Assembly: GCA_900554405.1 (NCBI GenBank)
Contig: USHI01000037.1
Location: forward strand, 1 to 10,823
Direction of reading: 5' to 3'
Source of the DNA: an uncultured Eubacteriales bacterium
Lineage (GTDB): Bacteria > Bacillota > Clostridia > Oscillospirales > CAG-382
DNA length: 10,823 nt
A program made the position numbers and the translations under genes. This document shows positions 1-7,689 of the stretch, piece by piece; the stretch's first letter is position 1, and every line of letters begins with the position of its first letter. The notes beneath the pieces were generated by a model that made no database searches, was not told where the DNA came from, and saw nothing but the letters and a program-made list of their open reading frames with translations.

Positions 1-2
1 GG

Positions 3-602
3 TGCGGAAAGGGCGTTGCGATGCGCGCAAAGGGGCTGGGCGCTTCCGTCATTGTCACGGAGGTGGACCCGATACGCGCCATGGAAGCCGTGATGGACGG
101 CTTTGCCGTCATGCCGATGGAGGATGCCGCGCGCGAGGGCGATTTCTTCTGCACCGTCACGGGCAACCGCTCCGTTATCACAGAAAAGCATTTTCCGCTG
201 ATGAAGGACGGCGCCATACTTACGAACGCCGGGCATTTCGATGTCGAAGTGGATATGGATGCGCTTCGCGAATACGCCGTGGATACATGGGATGCCCGCG
301 CCAACATAAAGGGCTATAAGCTCCCGAACGGGAAGAGCGTTTATGTCATTGCGGAGGGCAGGCTTGTAAACATCTGCGCGGGCGACGGCCACCCCGCGGA
401 AATAATGGATATGTCCTTCGCGATACAGGCGCTTTCCGCGCTTTATCTTGTGAAAAACCGCGGTCTGATCGCCGAAAAGCTTATAAAAGTCCCGCACGAG
501 ATCGACACCGAGGTCGCACGGCGCAAGCTGGCATACTGGGGCTGCCGCATAGACGAGCTCACGCCCGAGCAAAAGGATTACCTTGCCGCATGGCGGCATT
601 GA
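3..602 (+). CDS. ahcY: S-adenosylhomocysteine hydrolase, C-terminal 199 residues (5' end cut by window edge)
   Basis: AhcY (SAHH) reversibly splits S-adenosylhomocysteine into adenosine and homocysteine, removing the inhibitory product of methyl transfer; it is a cytosolic NAD-containing enzyme. The frame is open to the left edge and begins within the NAD-binding glycine-rich loop (CGKGVAMRAKGLGA), followed by the family strings VIVTEVDP, MDGF, NAGHFDVEVD, AEGRLVN, GHPAEIMDMSF and VPHEID. The NAGHF histidine, the RLVN asparagine and the GHP histidine are kept. The protein ends shortly after LTPEQKDYLAAW and lacks the Lys/Tyr tail of the eukaryotic long form, so it fits the shorter bacterial/archaeal type. 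The N-terminal substrate domain is not visible. deoD starts 30 nt downstream on the same strand with no terminator between, so the two are probably co-transcribed. The internal ATG at 21 lies inside the NAD motif and is not the start. Confidence 0.97.
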   Translation, partial: CGKGVAMRAKGLGASVIVTEVDPIRAMEAVMDGFAVMPMEDAAREGDFFCTVTGNRSVITEKHFPLMKDGAILTNAGHFDVEVDMDALREYAVDTWDARANIKGYKLPNGKSVYVIAEGRLVNICAGDGHPAEIMDMSFAIQALSALYLVKNRGLIAEKLIKVPHEIDTEVARRKLAYWGCRIDELTPEQKDYLAAWRH

Positions 603-632
603 ATATTAAAAAACGGAAAGGAACAAGAGAAT

Positions 633-1337
633 ATGTCCACACCACACAACGCTGCGAACCCCGGCGATATCGCCGAAACCGTCATCATGAGCGGCGATCC
701 GCTCCGCATACGCTACATAGCCGAAACCTTCCTCGAAAACCCGGTATGCTTCAATACCATCCGCGGAATGCTGGGATACACCGGCACCTACAAGGGCAGG
801 CGTATTTCCGTGATGGGACACGGCATGGGCATGGCTTCGCTCGGTATCTATGTTTACGAGCTTTATAATTTTTACGGCGTAAAGCGCATTATCCGCGCGG
901 GCAGCGCCGGAGGCATCGGCGACGATGTCAACCTGCGCGATATCGTTATCGCGCAGGGCGCCTGCACCGATTCCAACTTTGCATGGCAGTATAACCTTCC
1001 CGGCGTTTTCGCCCCCATCGGCGATTACGGTATGCTGAAAGCCGCGGATGAAAAGGCGCGCGAGATGGGCATACCCGTCAAGGTCGGCAACATATTCTCC
1101 ACGGATGTGTTCTACGGGCCGGAGGACACCGCCGCGCGCTGGCGCGAAATGGGCGTGCTTGCGGTGGAAATGGAAGCGGCTGCGCTTTATATGCTCGCGG
1201 CAAAGGCGGGCGCAAAGGCGCTTTGCATCTGCACGATAAGCGACCATATGTTCCGCACCGAGCAGGTCCCGCCGGAGGAACGCCAGAAGGGCTTCGACAA
1301 CATGATCAAGCTTTGTCTTGAAGCCTTTGCGGAGTAA
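633..1337 (+). CDS. deoD: Purine nucleoside phosphorylase, DeoD (hexameric) type
   Basis: DeoD phosphorolyses purine (deoxy)ribonucleosides to free base and (deoxy)ribose-1-phosphate in the cytosol. The 234-residue product matches the usual length (E. coli DeoD 239) and aligns over its whole length: TPH at residues 3-5, the phosphate-binding GDPLR (21-25), RGMLG(Y/F)TGTYKG (44-55), VMGHGMGMAS (60-69), RAGSAGG (88-94), GACTDS (109-114), VEMEAAALY (178-186) and the catalytic Asp204 in ISDH with Arg218 in EERQ. A purine-rich ribosome binding site (GGAAAGGAA, 615-623) precedes the ATG. It lies 30 nt after ahcY, which makes adenosine, a known substrate of hexameric PNPs; the pair therefore reads as a SAH-to-adenine salvage unit. 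A strong terminator follows 21 nt after the stop. The family call is secure; substrate preference within purine nucleosides is inferred from family. Confidence 0.97.
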   Translation: MSTPHNAANPGDIAETVIMSGDPLRIRYIAETFLENPVCFNTIRGMLGYTGTYKGRRISVMGHGMGMASLGIYVYELYNFYGVKRIIRAGSAGGIGDDVNLRDIVIAQGACTDSNFAWQYNLPGVFAPIGDYGMLKAADEKAREMGIPVKVGNIFSTDVFYGPEDTAARWREMGVLAVEMEAAALYMLAAKAGAKALCICTISDHMFRTEQVPPEERQKGFDNMIKLCLEAFAE

Positions 1338-1358
1338 AACGCAATATAACCGAATACG

Positions 1359-1394
1359 AAAAGGAGGCACGGTATCGACCGCGCCTCCTTTTTT
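1359..1394 (+). terminator. Rho-independent terminator closing ahcY-deoD
   Basis: AAAAGGAGGC (1359-1368) pairs perfectly with GCCTCCTTTT (1383-1392). Inside it, CGGT (1370-1373) pairs with ACCG (1378-1381), giving one long stem with a single mismatch and an ATCG loop. A run of six T residues (1389-1394) overlaps and follows the 3' arm. Confidence 0.9.
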
Positions 1395-1427
1395 GTGTTG
1401 TATATACCGAACTCATGATACCTCATT

Positions 1428-1452
1428 ATATGACAATTTGTCATATTTGTCA
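1428..1452. promoter_or_regulatory. Palindromic candidate operator upstream of the XRE regulator
   Basis: ATATGACAA (1428-1436) and TTGTCATAT (1438-1446) are a perfect 9-bp inverted repeat around one central base. A third half-site TTGTCA (1447-1452) follows exactly 9 bp after the second. The cluster lies 35 bp before the start of the only small DNA-binding gene nearby, so autoregulation is a reasonable inference. No convincing -35/-10 pair could be set with normal spacing in 1395-1486; the TATAAT at 1483-1488 overlaps the start codon and is not a usable -10 for this gene. Confidence 0.5.
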
Positions 1453-1486
1453 AGGAAATATTTGGCATAATGAATTCGGTGATATA

Positions 1487-1699
1487 ATGAGCAACAACCT
1501 AAAGCTATTGCGCAAAAGCAGAGGCTACACCCAGATAGCGGTACAAATGAAGACCGGAATCGAACAGGCGCTGCTTTCGAAATACGAAACAGGCGAGCGC
1601 ATTCCCACAACGGAAGCGCTCATAAAGCTTGCGGATTTTTACAATGTAAGCATAGATTATATTCTCTGCCGGACGGACAACCCCGAAATACGCAAATAG
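1487..1699 (+). CDS. Small XRE-family helix-turn-helix transcriptional regulator
   Basis: This 70-residue protein is almost entirely one HTH_3/XRE (Cro/CI-like) DNA-binding domain. It begins NNLKLLRKSRGYTQ, continues with the recognition region LLSKYETGERIPTTEAL, and ends KLADFYNVSIDYILCRTDNP, the standard close of Firmicute XRE domains. No effector or oligomerisation domain follows, so it is a stand-alone repressor-type protein. The ATG at 1487 is chosen because GGTGAT (1478-1483) matches the 3' part of the ribosome binding consensus at correct spacing; an upstream in-frame ATG (1415) has no such site and would add residues unlike the family. It is bounded by terminators on both sides and is probably monocistronic. 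A palindrome 35 bp upstream is the likely target for self-regulation. Its regulon cannot be read from the sequence. Confidence 0.9.
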   Translation: MSNNLKLLRKSRGYTQIAVQMKTGIEQALLSKYETGERIPTTEALIKLADFYNVSIDYILCRTDNPEIRK

Positions 1700-1713
1700 C
1701 GCCCACGCAAAAA

Positions 1714-1754
1714 GCAAAAAAACAAGAGAGGCACGAAAAAAACGTGTCCCTCTT
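1714..1754 (-). terminator. Terminator for pfkA, shared by the convergent XRE gene
   Basis: AAGAGAGGCACG (1724-1735) pairs with CGTGTCCCTCTT (1743-1754), with one wobble and one mismatch, around an A-rich loop. Read on the minus strand, the hairpin is followed by a long T run (complement of the A run at 1716-1722), as expected just after the pfkA stop. It may also stop plus-strand transcripts of the XRE gene, though the plus-strand T tract is weaker. Confidence 0.8.
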
Positions 1755-1782
1755 TGCTTTATTCTTTGCAGCCTTTGAAGCT

Positions 1783-2847
1783 TTACAGCGTGATATGGTC
1801 GATAATGTAGTTAAGATATTTTTTATACGCCTGCTTGTCGGCGACAATGCGCTTCATTTCGTAAAGCTTGTTCGGGGGGATAGCCTCTTCCTCCTCCGGC
1901 TTGAGCTTGCCCTTCATGAGCTTGTCCACGGTGAGCGCATCGTAAATATCCATTGCGACGATATTATTCCCGCGCAGGCACATGACCTGCTTCATCTGAC
2001 CTTCCACAAGGTTTTCGACTGCGGCGCAGCCCATTTGTGTCGCAAGGACACGGTCGCGCAGTGTCGGCGAGCCGCCGCGCTGGATATGCGCAAGCCTTGC
2101 AAAGCGGCTTTCGATACCGGTGCGTTCCTCGATCATTTTTGCAAGCCCTTCGCCGTAATCGTGGCCCATGCCTTCGCTTGCGATAATAATAAAGTTGCGC
2201 TTGCCGCCCTTGCGTGCTTCCACCATTTTTTCGATAACGTGGTCGAAATCGGTGGGGATTTCTTTTATCACGGCGGTAACTGCGCCGACGGCAATAGATG
2301 TCTGCAATGCGATATCGCCGGCTTCGCGGCCCATGACCTCCACAACGGTGCAGCGCGCGTGGCTTTCGCTCGTATCGCGAAGCTTGTCCACAAGCTCCAC
2401 GACGGGGTTCATGGCCGTATCGAAGCCGATCGTCATTTCGGTGGAGGCGATATCGTTATCGATCGTGCCGGGGATACCGATACAGGGAACGCCCGCATCG
2501 GTAAGATCGACAGCGCCGCGGAATGTGCCGTCGCCGCCGATGGTGACAATGCCTTCTATGCCGTATTTATCGCAGGTGGCAGCCGCCTTCATAACGCCTT
2601 CCCATTCGCGGAATTCCTTGCTGCGCGCGGTGTAAAGCACGGTACCGCCGCGGTTGATTATGAAGGAAACATCGCGTTCGTGAAGCTGCTTTATATCGCC
2701 GTCGATAAGACCCTGATAACCGTTGTAGATACCGAATACCTCAACGCCCTTGTAAAGCGCAAGCCTTGTAACGGCACGCACGGCGGCGTTCATGCCGGGA
2801 GCATCGCCACCGCTCGTAAGCACGCCGATCCTTTTGATCTGTTTCAT
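1783..2847 (-). CDS. pfkA: ATP-dependent 6-phosphofructokinase
   Basis: PfkA phosphorylates fructose-6-phosphate to fructose-1,6-bisphosphate, the committed step of glycolysis. The 354-residue product starts with the family N-terminus IKRIGVLTSGGDAPGMNAAVR (residues 4-24), carries GGDG at 104-107 and PGTIDND at 126-132 with catalytic Asp130, then VVEVMGR (168-174) and the QRGGSPTLRDR substrate loop. Gly107 and the Gly of PGTIDND mark the ATP-using subtype; pyrophosphate-using enzymes carry Asp and Lys at these places. It is about 30 residues longer than E. coli PfkA at the C-terminus. The start is supported by GAGGTGA (complement of 2854-2860). Many Firmicutes pair pfkA with pyk, but here it stands alone, with its own promoter and terminator, convergent with the XRE gene and divergent from spoIVA. 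Confidence 0.98.
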   Translation of the reverse strand: MKQIKRIGVLTSGGDAPGMNAAVRAVTRLALYKGVEVFGIYNGYQGLIDGDIKQLHERDVSFIINRGGTVLYTARSKEFREWEGVMKAAATCDKYGIEGIVTIGGDGTFRGAVDLTDAGVPCIGIPGTIDNDIASTEMTIGFDTAMNPVVELVDKLRDTSESHARCTVVEVMGREAGDIALQTSIAVGAVTAVIKEIPTDFDHVIEKMVEARKGGKRNFIIIASEGMGHDYGEGLAKMIEERTGIESRFARLAHIQRGGSPTLRDRVLATQMGCAAVENLVEGQMKQVMCLRGNNIVAMDIYDALTVDKLMKGKLKPEEEEAIPPNKLYEMKRIVADKQAYKKYLNYIIDHITL

Positions 2848-2878
2848 ATATATTCACCTCGCATATTATTCCGAGTGC

Positions 2879-2907
2879 ATTCTACCATTCATTTTGTGTT
2901 AAGTCAA
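2879..2907 (-). promoter_or_regulatory. Sigma-A promoter of pfkA
   Basis: On the minus strand, TTGACT (complement of 2902-2907) and TAGAAT (complement of 2879-2884) are separated by exactly 17 bp, one mismatch each from consensus. Transcription would begin near 2872, giving a leader of about 25 nt before the pfkA start. Confidence 0.8.
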
Positions 2908-2984
2908 GAGATTTTTGCGCCTCGCGGAATAGAAAAGCGCCGATGCGAATATACCTCTAACAAAACGAAGCGGAGGTTTTTATT

Positions 2985-4457
2985 TTGACAGACACGGGTA
3001 TATACAGCGATATTGCCGTCAGAACGGGCGGCGATATATATATCGGCGTGGTGGGCCCGGTACGGACCGGTAAATCCACGCTGATAAAACGCTTTACTGA
3101 AAACCTGATCCTGCCGGGAATAGAAAGCGAATCCGACCGGGTACGCGCCCGGGACGAAATGCCTCAATCGGCATCCGGCAGGACGGTAATGACGACAGAA
3201 CCGAAATTTATCCCCGAAAACGCGGCAAGGATACCGCTTGACGAAGGCGCGGAATGCCGTGTGAAGCTTATCGACTGCGTGGGATATATTGTCCCCGGAG
3301 CGATGGGGCTGATCGAGGAAGGGCAGCCGCGCATGGTCATGACACCGTGGTCGGAAACCCCGCTCCCCTTTGAGGAGGCGGCGGAAACCGGCACGCGCAA
3401 GGTCATACGCGAGCATTCGACGGTCGGGATCCTTGTCACAACGGACGGCAGCATAGGCGAGCTCCCGCGGGAAAGCTATGTCGATGCCGAAAAGCGCGTT
3501 GTGGATGAATTGAAGGAGATAAACAAGCCGTTTGTCATCGTGCTGAACAGCGCCCGCCCGAACGGGAGCGAGGCGGCATCGCTTGCCGAAAAGCTGGAAG
3601 CCGATTACGATGTCCCGGTGCTTGCGTTGAACTGCCTTGAAATGGGCGAGGAGGATATCCGCGATATCCTGCGCGGACTGCTTTACGAGTTCCCTGTAAG
3701 AGAGATCAACGTTTCGCTCCCGGAATGGCTCGGCGCACTGGACGACGGCGATACATTAAAGGAAAAGCTGTTTTCGGATATACGCGCCGGCGCAGCCGGG
3801 ATAAAGCGCGTGGGCGAAATACGCGAAAGCGTCGCCGCCTTCCGAAGCGGAGATATAACCGCGCATACCGGCACGCTCAACCTCGGCACGGGCGAGGCGG
3901 ATATCGCGCTTGATGTGCCGAACACGCTGTTCTATTCCGTGCTTGCCGAAAAGAGCGGTCTGGAGATCGAAGGCGAGCTCGGGCTGCTGAGCGTTATAAC
4001 CGAGCTTGCGGATACAAAGCGCAAATACGACAAGGTCGCCTCCGCGATAGACGATGTGATGAACGACGGCTACGGGATCGTGATGCCTTCGGTGGACGAT
4101 CTCACGCTGGAAGAGCCGGAGATCGTGAAGCAGCCGGGCGGTTACGGCGTGAAGCTGAAGGCGAGCGCACCCTCCATCCACATGATGAAGGCGGATATAG
4201 AGACGGAGGTCAACCCGATCGTCGGAACCGAAAGCCAATCCGAGGAGCTCGTCAAATTCCTTCTGCACGAGTTCGAGGAGGACCCGAAAAGCATCTGGGA
4301 ATCCAATATGTTCGGCAAAACGCTGCACGAGCTGGTGAGCGAAGGGCTGAACAGCAAGCTGGCACATATGCCCGATTCGGCGCGCATGAAGATCGCGGAC
4401 ACGATCCGCCGTATAATAAACGAAGGAAGCGGCGGGCTGATATGTATCCTGCTGTAA
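2985..4457 (+). CDS. spoIVA: Stage IV sporulation protein A (spore coat morphogenetic ATPase)
   Basis: SpoIVA binds SpoVM on the outer forespore membrane and, driven by ATP hydrolysis, polymerises into the basement layer on which the spore coat is built. The 490-residue protein aligns end to end with B. subtilis SpoIVA: DIAVRTGGDIY(I)GVVG, Walker A GPVRTGKST (24-32, Lys30), MTTEPKF with the sensor threonines at 70-71, Walker B-type LIDCVG with Asp97, EHST(V/I)G, NSARP, the middle domain, APSIHMMK, GTESQSEELV, and the C-terminal INEGSGGLI. The catalytic residue numbers equal those of B. subtilis. The start is TTG at 2985, set by GGAGG at 2972-2976 with 8-nt spacing and by homology from the next residues. 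It marks the host as an endospore former. Expression from a mother-cell sigma-E promoter is expected from the family, but I could not place a convincing one in 2908-2970. Confidence 0.97.
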   Translation: MTDTGIYSDIAVRTGGDIYIGVVGPVRTGKSTLIKRFTENLILPGIESESDRVRARDEMPQSASGRTVMTTEPKFIPENAARIPLDEGAECRVKLIDCVGYIVPGAMGLIEEGQPRMVMTPWSETPLPFEEAAETGTRKVIREHSTVGILVTTDGSIGELPRESYVDAEKRVVDELKEINKPFVIVLNSARPNGSEAASLAEKLEADYDVPVLALNCLEMGEEDIRDILRGLLYEFPVREINVSLPEWLGALDDGDTLKEKLFSDIRAGAAGIKRVGEIRESVAAFRSGDITAHTGTLNLGTGEADIALDVPNTLFYSVLAEKSGLEIEGELGLLSVITELADTKRKYDKVASAIDDVMNDGYGIVMPSVDDLTLEEPEIVKQPGGYGVKLKASAPSIHMMKADIETEVNPIVGTESQSEELVKFLLHEFEEDPKSIWESNMFGKTLHELVSEGLNSKLAHMPDSARMKIADTIRRIINEGSGGLICILL

Positions 4458-4471
4458 CGCCGCCGGCGGTA

Positions 4472-4717
4472 ATGTCCTTCTGCGAGCTGAAAGACAAGGA
4501 GGTCGTCAACATCCGCGACGGAAGCGTTCTCGGCTGCGTGTGCGATATCGAATTCCGCGTGTGCGACGGTCAGATAACCGCCATATGCGTTCCGGGCAGC
4601 GGTTTTTTCTCATCCCTATCGGCAAAAAACCGCCTGGTCATCCCCTGGTGCAACATAGAGCGAATCGGGACCGACACGATACTTGTAAAATACAGTGAAG
4701 AAGGGGCGCGGAAATGA
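4472..4717 (+). CDS. YlmC/YmxH-family sporulation protein (PRC-barrel domain)
   Basis: The 81-residue product is a single PRC-barrel-like fold of the YlmC/YmxH family, found in endospore formers and of unclear molecular role. Family marks are SFCELKDKEVVNIRDG at the start, LGCVCDIEF, a glycine-rich turn (PGSGFF), IPWCNIERIGTDTILV and a short tail. The start at 4472 gives the family-typical N-terminus (Met-x-x-x-E-L-x-x-K-E-V-V-N) and lies 14 nt after the spoIVA stop. An in-frame ATG at 4442 would add ten Pro-rich residues and overlap spoIVA by 16 nt; neither start has a clear ribosome binding site, so translational coupling to spoIVA is possible. Position and family suggest co-expression with spoIVA during sporulation. 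The stop codon lies in the loop of the terminator hairpin. Confidence 0.87.
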   Translation: MSFCELKDKEVVNIRDGSVLGCVCDIEFRVCDGQITAICVPGSGFFSSLSAKNRLVIPWCNIERIGTDTILVKYSEEGARK

Positions 4718-4728
4718 CCGCGCCCCTT
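4701..4728. terminator. Strong hairpin between ylmC-like gene and yfhO-like gene
   Basis: AAGGGGCGCG (4701-4710) pairs perfectly with CGCGCCCCTT (4719-4728), plus a closing G-C, around a 6-nt loop. It lies between convergent genes and probably serves both. The following T tract is short and broken on each strand, so strength is uncertain. The ylmC-like stop codon (4715-4717) lies within the loop. Confidence 0.65.
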
Positions 4729-4742
4729 TCGGCTATGCTTTT

Positions 4743-7529
4743 TTAGTCCTCTGCTTTACCGTCCGTATCTTCCCCGCCGGTTTCGGGTGTTTCGACCTCC
4801 GCTTCGGTGTTTTCGCCGGGAGCGGCTTGTGCAGGTATGCCGGGCTCCGTTCCGGAGTCTTCCTGCGCCGACATATCCTCCGCAGGCGGTTCGCCCGGAG
4901 CATCCGCACGGGCATTCTCCGCGGGAGGGTACGCATCCATATCGTCGTAATAATCGAAGGAGAAGAAGCGGCATTTAGCCTTTTGCTTCCTTATGACCTT
5001 AAAGAAGACCATATACGCGATATAAACGGCAAGCGCGCAGAGAGAGATCCACAGCCCGCCGGGGAGCCGTATTTCCTTCCCCGCCACGGTGACCGTTGTG
5101 GGAACGGCAAGCCCGGGAGTGGAGTAGGAAAACTCGATATCGTTTTCGCCCGCCCCGCATTCGACGGCGACAAAGCCGTAGGTAACGCGCAGCACCTCGC
5201 GCTCCGTGCCGTTGACAGTCGCCGTCCAGCCGTCCGCCTCATAAGGAACGCTGAACAGAACGACATTCGGCTTATCCAGCGTTATCTTCGCATTGAAGCC
5301 GTAGCTCGAATAATCAAATTCCGAGCAGCACATCTCGCGGCGTTCGAGCACGGAGGCCTTATAGGTTTCCTCGCCCGCGCGCGCCTTGGAGGCGTTCGGG
5401 TAGACGCGTGTCATGAACTGCGAATAATAATCCGCCTTTTCATCCGGAACGACGATATATTTGCAGAGCATCGAATGCCGCTGATTGGTGATATACGCAC
5501 GCTCGAAATCCGATTCCGTCATGAATTCGGTATAAGCAAAGCCCATCGGCAGGAAGTATTCGTTTTCGTAAATATTGTAATTGTTCTGCGTATCGACATA
5601 GGTAAATCCGAGCGTATCGTGCTTGCCCTCGTAAACCGTCTTGCCGTTGACCGTCTTTTCCGTGAGCTTATCATCCCCGGTGCGGATAAAGGAATACTTC
5701 GCCGAGGTAAAGCCGCGTATGCCGTAATAGCTGCTGAGCGGGCGCGAGCCGACATCACGCGTGACACCGATCTTCGGATAAAATTCCATGATAGAGGGCG
5801 GCACGACGGTGTGGAAGCAGACTATGTTCGGGTAATTCCAGTAAATACCCAGGTTATCCATCGTGGATATCTTGCTGCTGCGGTAGAAATCCAGGCGGTA
5901 AAAGCCGGAATGCGGGTCGGGAAGGTTCACCTCCCCGTTTATGCACTGATCCACCATAAAGCTGCTGTCGTGCGAATACATTTTGCCGTTGGTGATATGT
6001 ATGCAGCCGTAAAGCACCGTCATACAGGAAACACCGATAAGCAGCGCGCGGGAGAAAAGCTTTGTCCCGCGGTAGCGGCGGAAGATCATTGCAGTGAAGG
6101 CGATCCCCGCAAAGGCAAGCGCGACATAGATCCAGAACCGGAGCGTATACGGCGGGTAGCCGAGCTTGTATTCCGTCTTATTTGTCGGGTCGAGATACCA
6201 TACCAGCCCGAGCCCCGCCGCGACAAGCGTGCAAAGCACCGTGTTGACGGCAAATGGAATGCTCCACCGCGTGCGCTCATCATCCAGCGCGACGACCGTC
6301 GCCAGCGAAAAGATCATGATGAGCATATACAGCCAGCGGGCGTAAAAGCTGGAATTGAAGAGATAAAACAGGCTGTTTGTAACCGGGAAGAAGGGCATGA
6401 GCGCCAGAACGACGGCAAATGCTTTCAGCCATCCGCGCTTCTTCACGCTGAAAAGCGCCATGACACCGCTCACCGAAACGAGCGGGAGATACATGGAAAT
6501 GGAAGCCCAGCGCGTTTCGTGGCCATAGAAGAAGTTTACGCGCGAGGGGATATCCGGCGGGAAGATATAGGATTCGAAAAGCTGCCCGTAACGCTGCCAA
6601 TAGGTCTTGTCGCCGTTGCGGTAAACAAACAGCTTTATAAAGTTCGTTTTTGCCGCCTCGAAATCGCCGCCGAGCAGCCCCTTGAACATTTCGGCGATAA
6701 TGCCGGTGTAGGAGCGCTCGATACGCGAATTGCCCATGAGCGCCGCCGCGCCGGGAAGGAAGATGAACATGGACATCATAAACCCGAGCACCGCTTCGAA
6801 GAACAGGCCGCCGAGCTTGCGCAGGCTGATATCAAATGTGCGCGAGGAGGAACGGAAGAAGAAATAAAGTATGCAGAATACGACCTGCCCCGCGAACATG
6901 AAGTAGTTTATCATCGCGTTCAGGCACACGGCAACGGCAAACAGCCCCTTGCGGTCGTTCTGGACATATTCCTCCATGCCGATAAGCAAAAGCGGGAAGA
7001 ACGCCACGACATCGTGGAACTGGTTGAAGAAGGTGTTGTATATCTGGAAGCCGGAGAATGCATAAAGCATCGCGCCGATAACGGCGTAATCCTTGTTGCG
7101 CACAAAGCGCTGCAGATAAGCATACGCAAGCACGGCGGCAACGATGTATTTTACAATGTACATCGGTGCCATGAGATAAGGCGCCCAGGATGCGGGGAAA
7201 AGGCAAAACAGCCAGTAAAACGGGCTGCCGATCATGTAATATGAATAGCTCCCCACAAAGTTGCTGCCGAGGTCGGTCACCCAATCCCAGCCGAAGCTGC
7301 CCTCGCGCGCCATATCCACCGCGTGGCGGTAAAAGCAGATCTGCTGCGCGTTATAATCGCCGTAATAAAGGAAAACCGCGCTGCCGGTCTTGACCCATTC
7401 GACAATGACAAACGGCACCGTTAAGCAGGAGGCGACGACAAACGACCACAAAAGCACCTTGCGGTAAAAATGCCAGGGGCTTTCGCGGTCGAAGGTGAAT
7501 TTCTTTCTTAAAGCCGTAGTAAAGCTCAT
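4743..7529 (-). CDS. YfhO-family polytopic membrane protein (GT-C-like)
   Basis: This 928-residue integral membrane protein belongs to the YfhO family (Pfam 'bacterial membrane protein YfhO'). B. subtilis/Listeria YfhO members are GT-C-like enzymes linked to sugar decoration of lipoteichoic acid; whether this copy does that is inference, since no csbB- or gtcA-like partner is visible. The N-terminus has a first membrane helix at about residues 25-45 and then the family segment YYGDYNAQQICFYRH...GWDWVTDLGSN...GSPFYWL, followed by many hydrophobic helices up to about residue 540, a large soluble, probably extracytoplasmic domain (about 545-820), a last helix (LWISLCALAVYIAYMVFF) and an acidic, Pro/Glu-rich tail of about 80 residues that looks disordered. 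The ATG at 7529 is preceded by GGAGGAAG (complement of 7534-7541); an upstream in-frame TTG at 7553 would overlap that site. It is a single-gene unit with its own promoter. Confidence 0.9.
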   Translation of the reverse strand: MSFTTALRKKFTFDRESPWHFYRKVLLWSFVVASCLTVPFVIVEWVKTGSAVFLYYGDYNAQQICFYRHAVDMAREGSFGWDWVTDLGSNFVGSYSYYMIGSPFYWLFCLFPASWAPYLMAPMYIVKYIVAAVLAYAYLQRFVRNKDYAVIGAMLYAFSGFQIYNTFFNQFHDVVAFFPLLLIGMEEYVQNDRKGLFAVAVCLNAMINYFMFAGQVVFCILYFFFRSSSRTFDISLRKLGGLFFEAVLGFMMSMFIFLPGAAALMGNSRIERSYTGIIAEMFKGLLGGDFEAAKTNFIKLFVYRNGDKTYWQRYGQLFESYIFPPDIPSRVNFFYGHETRWASISMYLPLVSVSGVMALFSVKKRGWLKAFAVVLALMPFFPVTNSLFYLFNSSFYARWLYMLIMIFSLATVVALDDERTRWSIPFAVNTVLCTLVAAGLGLVWYLDPTNKTEYKLGYPPYTLRFWIYVALAFAGIAFTAMIFRRYRGTKLFSRALLIGVSCMTVLYGCIHITNGKMYSHDSSFMVDQCINGEVNLPDPHSGFYRLDFYRSSKISTMDNLGIYWNYPNIVCFHTVVPPSIMEFYPKIGVTRDVGSRPLSSYYGIRGFTSAKYSFIRTGDDKLTEKTVNGKTVYEGKHDTLGFTYVDTQNNYNIYENEYFLPMGFAYTEFMTESDFERAYITNQRHSMLCKYIVVPDEKADYYSQFMTRVYPNASKARAGEETYKASVLERREMCCSEFDYSSYGFNAKITLDKPNVVLFSVPYEADGWTATVNGTEREVLRVTYGFVAVECGAGENDIEFSYSTPGLAVPTTVTVAGKEIRLPGGLWISLCALAVYIAYMVFFKVIRKQKAKCRFFSFDYYDDMDAYPPAENARADAPGEPPAEDMSAQEDSGTEPGIPAQAAPGENTEAEVETPETGGEDTDGKAED

Positions 7530-7569
7530 TTTTCTTCCTCCGCGGGGAATCAAATAATGATACTCCGTT

Positions 7570-7598
7570 ATTATATATTAAATTCCGAAAATTGTCAA
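7570..7598 (-). promoter_or_regulatory. Perfect-consensus sigma-A promoter of the yfhO-like gene
   Basis: On the minus strand, TTGACA (complement of 7593-7598) and TATAAT (complement of 7570-7575) are separated by exactly 17 bp, a full match to the vegetative consensus. Transcription would start near 7563, about 34 nt before the ATG at 7529. This suggests strong constitutive expression in growing cells rather than sporulation control. Confidence 0.88.
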
Positions 7599-7630
7599 CG
7601 CCGCCGCGGAAGTTATTCATGCCCCCGGGG

Positions 7631-7663
7631 AAAGCAAAAGGCGCGCCCGGAGGCGCGTCCCTT
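7631..7663 (-). terminator. Terminator of the LRR/dockerin protein gene
   Basis: On the minus strand, AAGGGACGCGCC (complement of 7652-7663) pairs with GGCGCGCCTTTT (complement of 7636-7647) across a 4-nt loop, with two G-T wobbles and one mismatch. T-rich sequence follows. It begins 27 nt after the stop codon at 7690. Confidence 0.8.
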
Positions 7664-7689
7664 TGCCTTGTATGTTTCGGTTTTGGAAT

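Noticed and set aside
606..1370. Minus-strand open frame of 254 codons opposite deoD
   Set aside because: Shadow of deoD; no ribosome site and it runs through the terminator.
2908..2970. Sigma-E promoter for spoIVA (for example GAATA-type elements near 2926 and 2946)
   Set aside because: No pair matched both the -35 and -10 patterns with proper spacing, so it was not called although one is expected.
1744..2988. Plus-strand open frame of 414 codons opposite pfkA
   Set aside because: Antisense shadow; pfkA has every family motif, and this frame runs across its promoter and terminator.
4695..7244. Very long plus-strand open frame (849 codons) opposite the YfhO-like gene
   Set aside because: No family motif, His/Arg-rich composition typical of an antisense shadow of a GC-rich gene, and the minus strand holds a clear membrane protein with promoter and ribosome site.
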